Made by a program: the position numbers and the translations under genes | Shown here: positions 44,892 through 52,495 of the stretch, in pieces | Layout: every line of letters begins with the position of its first letter | How positions within the stretch are numbered: the stretch's first letter is position 1 | Notes under the pieces: generated by a model | Seen by the model: the letters and a program-made list of their open reading frames with translations, nothing else | What the model was told of the DNA's origin: nothing | The model's database searches: none | Origin: JACKBC01 sp041391125 | GTDB taxonomy: Bacteria > Chloroflexota > Anaerolineae > Caldilineales > Caldilineaceae | Length of the DNA stretch: 64,000 bases | Direction of reading: 5' to 3' | NCBI GenBank assembly: GCA_041391125.1 | Contig: JAWKON010000014.1 | Coordinates: 1 to 64,000 of the forward strand

Positions 44892-44957
44892 TGATCAGCA
44901 GATTATACAGATTCCAGAGATTTTTTAATCTTTAGAATCTGTGTAATCTGCTGATCA
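44892..44957. terminator. Inverted repeat after the CNB-domain gene
   Basis: Arms of 23 bp (TGATCAGCAGATTATACAG start against CTGTGTAATCTGCTGATCA end, one mismatch) surround an ATTTTTTAAT centre. It is a likely terminator of the lipoprotein/CNB operon. The stretch to 45068 shows no gene. Confidence 0.7.
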
Positions 44958-45068
44958 AAAGTGGTTTATAAATCTGATCAAAAGCCTTATCATCAACCTG
45001 ATATGTATTGTATTCTGTGATATGGGCGGGAGCATGTTTCCCGCCTTTATTTATTTGGGGCAATTGAC

Positions 45069-46802
45069 ATGGACCGTCAAAGCAAACTGCAATCATTGAC
45101 TCGTTCCCCCTATTTGGACGTGCTGATTATCGGCGCCGGCGTCAACGGCATTGGTGCGTTCCGCGATCTGGCGCTGCAAGGCGTAAATGTGCTGCTGGTG
45201 GATCGGGCTGACTTCTGTTCAGGCGCCAGCGCCGCCTCCTCGCACATGGCGCATGGGGGCATCCGCTATTTGGAGAATGGCGAATTTCGGCTGGTGCGCG
45301 AGGCCGTGCAGGAGCGCAACCGACTGATCCAAAATGCGCCTCAATATGTACAGCCCTTGCCCACGGTGATCCCGATTTTCAAGTGGTTTTCGGGCATGTT
45401 CAACGCCCCTTTCAAATTTCTGGGGCTGCTCGACAAACCGTCCGAGCGCGGCGCCGCCATTATCAAAATGGGCCTCATGATGTACGATGCCTATACCGGC
45501 GCCCAGCGCACGGTGCCGCGTCATGAGGTCATTGGGCGGGCGGAATCCCTCAAGCGCTATCCCCAGATCAATCCAAACGTGGTTTGCACCGCCCAATATT
45601 ACGACGGCTTGATCCATGCCCCCGAACGCCTATGCGTAGAGATGATCACCGATGCCGAAGCCGCCAATCCCAACGCCCGCGCGCTCAATTACGTACGCGT
45701 AGAGAGCGCCGCCGGGGCCACCGTGCGCCTGCTCGATGAACAGAGCGGCGAGTCATTCGACGTGCAGCCGCGTGTAGTCGTCAACGCCGCGGGGCCGTGG
45801 ATCGATTTTGCCAATGATGCACTGGGCCGCCAGAGCCAATTTATCGGCGGCACCAAAGGTTCGCATCTCGTCCTGCATCACCCCGAGCTGCGCCAGGCCA
45901 TTGGCGAGCACGAATTCTTCTTCGAAAATGCCGACGGCCGCATTGTGCTCATCTGCCCGCTGCTGGAGCGCGTGCTGGTGGGGACGTCCGACATCCGCCT
46001 GGACGACCCGGATCAGGCCGTCTGCACTGATGACGAAATTGACTATTTTCTAGGCATGGTCAAGCGCGTCTTTCCCAATATTGGGGTGATGCGCGAGCAG
46101 ATCGTCTTCACCTTCTCCGGCGTGCGTCCGCTGCCCTCCAGCAAGGCCAACACCACCGGCCAGATCAGCCGCGATCACAGCATTGAAACTTTGGAGCCAG
46201 ACGGCAACGTGGATTTCCCCATTTTGAATTTGGTGGGCGGCAAGTGGACCACCTTTCGCGCCTTTAGCGCCCAGGTGACCGATGCGCTGCTGGTCCGGCT
46301 GGGCAAAGCGCGTCAAAAAGATACGGCCAAACTAGCCATTGGCGGCGGCGCCGACTATCCGCACAATCAAAGTGAGCGTCAGCAATGGGTGCAGCAATTG
46401 GCGCAAGATTCGGGGTTATCCGCAGATGCGGCGACCCAGCTTTTTGAGCGTTATGGAACGCGCGCCCGCGCCATTGCGCAATTTGTTGCGGCACAACCCG
46501 TGGCCACAAACAGCGCTCACCCGCTCCAAAATAATCCAACCTATCTGCGCGGTGAAATTGCGTTTCTGGCCGCCCACGAGCAGATATTGCACCTGGACGA
46601 CCTGATTTTGCGGCGCACATCGTTGGCCATGTTGGGGCATCTGACGCGCCCACTATTGGTTGAATTGGCGGCCATCGTAGGCCAAGAATTGGGGTGGAAT
46701 TCTGAAGAGCAGCGGGCGGAAATTGGGCGGTGTGAGGAATTGCTATCGGGTAAACATCGAGTGGAATTACACGAAGCTGATGCGCCAGCGCTGGCGCAAT
46801 AG
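45069..46802 (+). CDS. glpD: Glycerol-3-phosphate dehydrogenase (FAD-dependent)
   Basis: Flavoenzyme of 577 residues that oxidises glycerol-3-phosphate to dihydroxyacetone phosphate and feeds electrons to quinone. Motifs: the FAD fold DVLIIGAGVNGIGAFRDLAL, the GlpD-specific FCSGASAASSHMAHGGIRYL, VVNAAGPWIDFANDALG, GGTKGSHLVLHHPEL and FTFSGVRPLPSSK, plus the C-terminal helical domain with LNLVGGKWTTFRAFSAQVTD and LAMLGHLTRPLLVELAAIVG. Length and order are normal. The ATG has GGGG upstream. It is a single gene, convergent with the GH99-like gene. Other glycerol genes are not in the window. Confidence 0.95.
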   Translation: MDRQSKLQSLTRSPYLDVLIIGAGVNGIGAFRDLALQGVNVLLVDRADFCSGASAASSHMAHGGIRYLENGEFRLVREAVQERNRLIQNAPQYVQPLPTVIPIFKWFSGMFNAPFKFLGLLDKPSERGAAIIKMGLMMYDAYTGAQRTVPRHEVIGRAESLKRYPQINPNVVCTAQYYDGLIHAPERLCVEMITDAEAANPNARALNYVRVESAAGATVRLLDEQSGESFDVQPRVVVNAAGPWIDFANDALGRQSQFIGGTKGSHLVLHHPELRQAIGEHEFFFENADGRIVLICPLLERVLVGTSDIRLDDPDQAVCTDDEIDYFLGMVKRVFPNIGVMREQIVFTFSGVRPLPSSKANTTGQISRDHSIETLEPDGNVDFPILNLVGGKWTTFRAFSAQVTDALLVRLGKARQKDTAKLAIGGGADYPHNQSERQQWVQQLAQDSGLSADAATQLFERYGTRARAIAQFVAAQPVATNSAHPLQNNPTYLRGEIAFLAAHEQILHLDDLILRRTSLAMLGHLTRPLLVELAAIVGQELGWNSEEQRAEIGRCEELLSGKHRVELHEADAPALAQ

Positions 46803-46809
46803 CATGAAT

Positions 46810-48552
46810 TTAATTATCAATATTGATCATCGACCGATAGACCCAGCCATTTGTGCGGCCATCGCTCACCAGGATCCATTCCGGGGCGGCCAAGGTGGCG
46901 CCGGTGATGGTTAATTGCGTATCCTGCGGCAGCAGCGCCACCACATCGGTCTCCAGGTTGGGGCCGCTGCGCATGTTGAGCAGCGGCGCCGAAACCACCG
47001 CCAACTTGCCGATCAAATCCATAGCGCGGGCGGCGCTGATGCCAGTTGAAACGGGAACGCTAGACGCAGCAGCCGCGGACACACTCGGCAGAGACTGGAC
47101 TTTTGCGCTGGCCGCATCAACACCGGCGCTGCTCTCCTCGGGAATTGCCTCCACATTGGCCACGCGCACCATGGGACCATACGCCCACCCGGTTTGATCA
47201 TTGAGCGCCACCTGCCACCATTCGGCCTGCTTGCGCAAAACCGCCAGCGCCGCACCCTGCCCAATTTGGGCCAAAATAGGCGCTGTCGTGTTGGGCTCGG
47301 CGCGGATGTTGAGCAGCACCACGTCCACATAAGCGGTGGGCGCGCCCGCTTCGGGCGCGGGGGCGCTGCTGACAACGGGTGCTGCTTCAGCCACGGCAGC
47401 CGCCAATGGCTGGGGCAGAGCGTTCATAGAGGCCGCCGCAAACGAGCCATCGCCTTTGAATTGTCCACTCCACTTGGCGGCCAAATTCAAAAACAAGTCG
47501 CCATAGGACGCGCTGGGCTCAATGTAGCTGCCTTCGGGCCATTCATTAAAACTGTTGATCACAATCCAATTGGGTTGGCTGGCAATGGCGGCCTGCCACG
47601 CGCGCTCAAAATAAGCCCCGCCTTCGCGATCCGTGGCAAAGCCGCTGCCGGGCCGAATGCGCACATCGTTATAGCCCGGCATGACCGTGGCCACCCAGAA
47701 CTTAGAGACGCCGGTCTGCGCTCGCATCCCCTGCACCTGATTGGCAAATTTGGTGTTGACGTTGCTCAGATCGGCAGGCGGATTCCACGAATTGCTGTAG
47801 AGATGGTGGCCGTCAAAGACGGACAGATAGCTGGTGTCCACCCCCTCCGAAATCCAAATGCTGCCAAACGCTGGATCGACTTGGGCGCGAATATTGCGCC
47901 ACGTATCCACCCCATACATGTGCGGTCGCCAAAAGAAGATGACCGGTCTGCCGTCCACACGCAGATAGGCCGGATGGTTGACGTGAACGCTCAGCGCGTG
48001 CTGGAGCGCGCCCGTCACCGCGTCGCTGCTGCCCAGGAAGGGCGAATCGGTTTCAAAGAGGATGGCAATTTTGAAGTTGCGGGCGGCGGCTTCGTCCAGC
48101 ATGGCGGCCAGGTTGGGCTCCGTCTGGTTGGAGTCGCCATTGGGGCCATACCAGGCCACCACCAGCGCATCGATGCCGGCGCGTTGGGCCTCATCAATGT
48201 GCCGCCCCATGACGCCGCGGTCGCGGCTCACATATTGGCTGGCGGGCAGATCGCTGAGCTTGTCGTAGGTCCAGGTGTTTTCGTCAAACCAGGAGTAGTA
48301 GAAGGCCAATACCAGCCGGTCGCTGCTGCTTTGGGCGGATGGCGCCAGGTTGGCAGCGGCTTCGGCGTTGGAATAGACGCCAAAGAGCAGGCCTAACAGA
48401 ATCAATAAAATGAAGAAGAAGATCGTCAACGCAATGCGCCAGCCCAAGTAAAGACGGGGCGAAGTACCCGCTGTCAGCGGCAAGACCACTGCGTCTAACG
48501 TCTGAGTTGAAGTTTCAGGATTATTAGTACTCACAAAGCGCCATGCTATCAT
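46810..48552 (-). CDS. GH99-like (endo-alpha-mannosidase type) protein with two SH3b domains
   Basis: Membrane-anchored or secreted protein of 580 residues from the ATG at 48552 (start uncertain; no ribosome site). A signal anchor (IALTIFFFILLILLGLLFGV) is followed by a glycoside hydrolase 99/WbsX-like barrel: VLAFYYSWFDENTWTYDKL, AGIDALVVAWYGPNGDSN, the strand FKIAILFETDSPFL and the acidic site WIVINSFNEWPEGSYIEPS. Two bacterial SH3 domains complete the C-terminus (VLLNIRAEPNTTAPILAQIG and PLLNMRSGPNLETDVVALLP), each with a GWxYGPM/GWVYRSM end. The two domains should bind cell-wall or envelope glycans. GH99 enzymes cut alpha-mannosides by family knowledge; activity here is not proved. Confidence 0.82.
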   Translation of the reverse strand: MIAWRFVSTNNPETSTQTLDAVVLPLTAGTSPRLYLGWRIALTIFFFILLILLGLLFGVYSNAEAAANLAPSAQSSSDRLVLAFYYSWFDENTWTYDKLSDLPASQYVSRDRGVMGRHIDEAQRAGIDALVVAWYGPNGDSNQTEPNLAAMLDEAAARNFKIAILFETDSPFLGSSDAVTGALQHALSVHVNHPAYLRVDGRPVIFFWRPHMYGVDTWRNIRAQVDPAFGSIWISEGVDTSYLSVFDGHHLYSNSWNPPADLSNVNTKFANQVQGMRAQTGVSKFWVATVMPGYNDVRIRPGSGFATDREGGAYFERAWQAAIASQPNWIVINSFNEWPEGSYIEPSASYGDLFLNLAAKWSGQFKGDGSFAAASMNALPQPLAAAVAEAAPVVSSAPAPEAGAPTAYVDVVLLNIRAEPNTTAPILAQIGQGAALAVLRKQAEWWQVALNDQTGWAYGPMVRVANVEAIPEESSAGVDAASAKVQSLPSVSAAAASSVPVSTGISAARAMDLIGKLAVVSAPLLNMRSGPNLETDVVALLPQDTQLTITGATLAAPEWILVSDGRTNGWVYRSMINIDN

Positions 48553-48628
48553 GGACGGCTGTTTTGCGCCAAATTGGTTGGGCTTACGGTAGTGTTGGTT
48601 ACAAAGAGGGGTGAGGGGGTGAAAGGGT

Positions 48629-48784
48629 GACAAGGCGAAAGGGTGACAAGGTAATGTAGATTCACCTTGTCACCCTTTCATCTTGTCAGATCGTAGGTGC
48701 GACATCCCTGTCGCACGAGCGTTGTACTTGTAGACACCTCATCTCGCGCGACTCATGTTGTGCGGTAGGGATACCGCACCTACG
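48629..48784. repeat. Two inverted repeats in tandem between GH99-like and giant surface gene
   Basis: The first is an inverted repeat of 24-bp arms (48629-48652 and 48664-48687, two mismatches) with GAAAGGGTGACAAGGT text. The second has CGTAGGTGCGACATCCCTG at 48692 facing AGGGATACCGCACCTACG ending at 48784, each arm also a small hairpin. Similar GTGAAAGGGTGACA text recurs at ~63360. Confidence 0.75.
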
Positions 48785-48794
48785 AAGTGAAATA

Positions 48795-51700
48795 CTATTG
48801 CTTCTGGACCAGCGGCAGGAATATCTCCTTGGCCGTCGGCTCAGGCGGCGTGACAGAAGCCTTCTTCACGATGATGGTACCCGTGATCGACGGGTCCGTC
48901 GCATCCTGATAGCTGTACGTTCCTTCAGTGGTCAGGGTGCGTTTGTAGCTTTCACCCGTGTTGAGCAGACCGCTGTCCCAGCTTTCACCGCCCTGGGCTG
49001 CCTGCACCACATTGGGCGCCGACACAGTGGAGTGCGCCGCCTCGCCGGCGTTGACCCACTCGATGACGCTGCCCGGCTCTACGGTGACGACGGCCGGTTC
49101 AAAGCCGCCATCGGTAATGGCGATCAGCTGGTTGGCGTTTTCGCTCACATTGGGCGTCAGCGGTACGTCGTAATGCACCGGCGTATCGGTCACCACCAGG
49201 TTGGGGCTGCGGTGGGACTGATAGCCCTCTTTGGTCACTTCCACTTGGTAGGTGCCGGATGGCGTAAAGAAGCTGTAGTAGCCATCGGCGCCCACCGTTT
49301 GCGCATTGACCTGACCAAAGCTGCTGGCCGGCCACAGTTCAAAGGTGCTCGTGCCGTCGCCCGCTGTCTCTTGCAGACAGGCCACGTTGGCGCCGTCGAT
49401 GGGTTGGCCGGTCACCACATTGAAGACCGTGCCTTCGGGGTCGATCAGCACCGTGCCGTCGCTGCAGCGGCGGATTAGGCCGCAGGTGACGCAGATGCGC
49501 ACCGTACCCGTGAAGCGTCCACCCGCCGGGATGGTAAAGGTAGCCGTGTAGACATGGTCGCCATCCGGGTCGGTCAGCGTCAGCAGCAAGTCGCCGATCT
49601 CCATAGTGACCTGCGCATTGGGGTCGCCACAGCAGATGTGCAGTGAAACCTCGTAGGTGTGACCCGGTCGCAGGAAGATCGACCAGCCGCTTTCGTCCAG
49701 CCGTCCGCTGGGGATGATCACCTGGCCGCTGCTGTCGGTAAAGCGCAAGCTAATCGGATCCCAGAAGAGCGAGCTATCCACAATGATATGCACCGTGGGC
49801 GACGGCGCGCTGGTCATGGCGCCCATTTTGGCCACGGCATAGATGTCGTGACCGCCATCGGGCAGCGTCAGGCTGGTGGACCAGTTACCGGCGGCGTCGG
49901 TGGGCAGCGAGGCCGCCAGCGAGCCATCCACATAGAGGTCCACGGTGACGCCCACCTGCGCCTGACCGGACACATTCACCGTTTCCGTGCAGGTGGTGCC
50001 AGCCAGCGGGCTGGTGAGCAGCGGCGGCAGGATGGGCACGCTCACCGAAGCCGTGCTGCTGTTATTGCTGTTGTTGCCGTCATTGTCGCTGCTGATTTTT
50101 GCCTCGTTGGTCAGCACGGTGCCGGGCGTAGTGGTCCACGGCACGGTGGTGCGGATGATCACGATGCCGGAGCCGCCCGCCGCCAGCGTACCCACGTTGT
50201 AATCCAGCGTGTTGCCGCTCTGCGTGTGCGGAACCAGCGGAATCGAGTGCTCGGCCAGCAGCGTTTGCGGCGGGGCATAGGTATCCACCACGTGGACGTT
50301 GTTGGCCGGCGCCGGACCGGCATTGGCATAGTTGATGATCCAGCCGATGATCCAGCGGCGCTGGTTGGCAGCCGGGTCATAATCGGGCCAGATTTCGCCG
50401 TGCTTTTCAACCGATGGATCGGCCTGCTCCTGCTGTGACGGCGCCGGCAGCAGATAATCCTCAGTTTCGCCAAAGCGGAACGGGTCATCGTAGCCGCGGC
50501 CGTCGCCGTAGTTGCTGTGGCCGGGGCCGCTGGCGCTCAACGGCTTGTTGGATGGGCGCTCGCTCAGCGTAAGGCGCAGCCAGGCGCGCTGGTTGATGCT
50601 GGTTGGATAATGCACGGGGCTGGTGGTCACCACGGTCAGATCATGCACACCCGCGCCCAGCGCCGCCACATCCACAATGTGATCGATCACAATGTGTTCC
50701 AGCGCGGTTTTGAACACTGTGCCGGCAACCTGCGGACAATCCAGCTCGTCGGCCCAGTCGCCATCGCGATTGCTGTCTACCCACACGTTCAGGTAGCCCT
50801 TGTTCTGGCCAAAGAAGGCCACCGCCGCCGGCGAAATGGAGACGCGGATCTTCATGGTGTTGATCTGGCAGTGGGCGAAGCTGCTGGGGGCCAGCAAACC
50901 GTCGTCGCGCTTGTCCAGATTGGGTGTGTTGGCCGCCGGGCGGATGTTATTGACGCCATCCTGATCAAAGCCCAGGTCGGCTTCAGCCTCCGCCGTTACG
51001 CCTTTGCCCAGATGGAACGGGCGCGGCAGCAGATGCTTGGGGCCGCGTTCAGGCGCCGCCACATTGAAGACGGTGGGGTATCTGGCGCCCGTGGCGGGGT
51101 AGGCCAACATGGCCGCACCGGCGTGATTGGTGCTGTCGGGAGCGTCGCCCAGATCGCTGCACGCCAGCCAGAGCACCACCTCGTTGCTCAGGCCGCTGTG
51201 CTGCCGCGTGATCCATTTGGCCACGTTGATCAGCCGCTGATCACACTCGATCTTGGCGGTCAACTTGATGCGGATGCGAATTTCCACCGGACTGTTGGCC
51301 GGACCCACGTCGCCGTTCCACTGGACGGCCTGGCCGTTGGCCACAATGCTGGCCACGCCGGAGGAAGCGTTGACGCTAACCGCCATAATGCCCGCGGGCA
51401 GCGTGTCGCTGACCATAACCGTGTGCGAAACGCCATCGGTGCTGCTCAGGCGCAACACGTAGCCCAGCACGTTGTTCCCCACAATCGGGCTGCTGACCAC
51501 TTCGCTGATGGTCTGGCCGTCGCGGATAATGATGTGCTTTTGCAGCTCCACGCCAGGGGTGGTGATGGCGCATTCCACCTTTACGTCGGCAGTGGCTTTG
51601 ATCTCGGAGCCATCGACTTGGTGGGCTACGGCGATGTTCTGAATTACGCCATTGGGCGGACAGTAGCGCACGCGCACTTTGAAATCAATGCGAATGGCCG

Positions 51701-52358
51701 CACCCGGCGAAAGCGATCCGCTCCACTCCACAGCGCCATTGGGGCCGCTGCCGGGGTTGAAGCTGGCCACCAGCGGCGCCGCACTGGGCGTCAACTCGGT
51801 CACCACGGGTGGGCTGGCCAATACAACTTCGGCGGGCAGTTGGTCCACCATGCTGGTGCTGGCGGGGGCCGTACCGCCGCCGTGGTTCAAGTAAACGCTG
51901 TATTCGATAATGTCGCCCACGTTGACCGGCGACGTGCTGGTCTGCGCGGTCTTGTCGATGCTGATCTGGCCCGGTTCGCCCTGCGGTTTGCCGGGGCGCA
52001 GATAGTCTTCGGTTTCACCCGTGCGGAACGTGGCGGGCTGCTGCGGGCCGCGGCCGTCGGGCAGACCAGTTGTCGGCTGTACCGCTGGCTGCTCGCTCAG
52101 CGTAAAGCGCATCCAGGCCGCGGCGTCGGGCTTGGCGTTGTAGACCAGCCGCGTTGGCACTTTGATGTCGATAAAGCCACCGGCCGGAATCGTGTTGGGG
52201 TCGATGGTCCAGTTTTGCACAATCCATTCAAACGACTGGGCTTTACGCTGATTGTCAAAGATACACTCGCCGGTGTCCTGCCAGTCGCCATCGCGATTGC
52301 CGTCGAACCAGACGTTGAGATAGAGCTTCCCATTCAGCGTGGCAAAGGCGGCCCGCAA
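48795..52358 (-). CDS. Giant surface protein, C-terminal portion (GEVED, DUF11, Ig-like, cupredoxin)
   Basis: Continuation of the protein that begins at 55078; the frame is broken between 52360 and 52500. Visible in order: the end of the third GEVED module (GKLYLNVWFDGNRDGDWQDT, GETEDYLRPG), two DUF11-type domains (NVGDIIEYSVYLNHGGGTAP; VVSDTLPAGIMAVSVNASSG), a fourth GEVED module (DLGDAPDSTNHAGAAMLAYP, GETEDYLLPA), another DUF11-like domain, an Ig-like domain (TVNVSGQAQVGVTVDLYVDG), a carboxypeptidase-regulatory-like domain (VGADGYYSFFTPSGTYQVEV) and a cupredoxin-like domain (GGFEPAVVTVEPGSVIEWVN). The tail ends KEIFLPLVQKQ. The cupredoxin shows an HS and Cys-poor site, so copper binding is uncertain. 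It is probably an extracellular adhesin or stalk. Confidence 0.85.
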   Translation of the reverse strand: MRAAFATLNGKLYLNVWFDGNRDGDWQDTGECIFDNQRKAQSFEWIVQNWTIDPNTIPAGGFIDIKVPTRLVYNAKPDAAAWMRFTLSEQPAVQPTTGLPDGRGPQQPATFRTGETEDYLRPGKPQGEPGQISIDKTAQTSTSPVNVGDIIEYSVYLNHGGGTAPASTSMVDQLPAEVVLASPPVVTELTPSAAPLVASFNPGSGPNGAVEWSGSLSPGAAIRIDFKVRVRYCPPNGVIQNIAVAHQVDGSEIKATADVKVECAITTPGVELQKHIIIRDGQTISEVVSSPIVGNNVLGYVLRLSSTDGVSHTVMVSDTLPAGIMAVSVNASSGVASIVANGQAVQWNGDVGPANSPVEIRIRIKLTAKIECDQRLINVAKWITRQHSGLSNEVVLWLACSDLGDAPDSTNHAGAAMLAYPATGARYPTVFNVAAPERGPKHLLPRPFHLGKGVTAEAEADLGFDQDGVNNIRPAANTPNLDKRDDGLLAPSSFAHCQINTMKIRVSISPAAVAFFGQNKGYLNVWVDSNRDGDWADELDCPQVAGTVFKTALEHIVIDHIVDVAALGAGVHDLTVVTTSPVHYPTSINQRAWLRLTLSERPSNKPLSASGPGHSNYGDGRGYDDPFRFGETEDYLLPAPSQQEQADPSVEKHGEIWPDYDPAANQRRWIIGWIINYANAGPAPANNVHVVDTYAPPQTLLAEHSIPLVPHTQSGNTLDYNVGTLAAGGSGIVIIRTTVPWTTTPGTVLTNEAKISSDNDGNNSNNSSTASVSVPILPPLLTSPLAGTTCTETVNVSGQAQVGVTVDLYVDGSLAASLPTDAAGNWSTSLTLPDGGHDIYAVAKMGAMTSAPSPTVHIIVDSSLFWDPISLRFTDSSGQVIIPSGRLDESGWSIFLRPGHTYEVSLHICCGDPNAQVTMEIGDLLLTLTDPDGDHVYTATFTIPAGGRFTGTVRICVTCGLIRRCSDGTVLIDPEGTVFNVVTGQPIDGANVACLQETAGDGTSTFELWPASSFGQVNAQTVGADGYYSFFTPSGTYQVEVTKEGYQSHRSPNLVVTDTPVHYDVPLTPNVSENANQLIAITDGGFEPAVVTVEPGSVIEWVNAGEAAHSTVSAPNVVQAAQGGESWDSGLLNTGESYKRTLTTEGTYSYQDATDPSITGTIIVKKASVTPPEPTAKEIFLPLVQKQ

Positions 52359-52495
52359 GCGCGCACGGCCAATGTAGCCTCGCGGCAGTCGTCCAGCGGC
52401 GCATCCGGGTTGAGCCAGCCGTCATCGGCGCGGTCATTATCGGCCACGTCGGCGGCGCCATTGTCCAGGATGTTGGTGCGGGTCGGCATCGGGCG

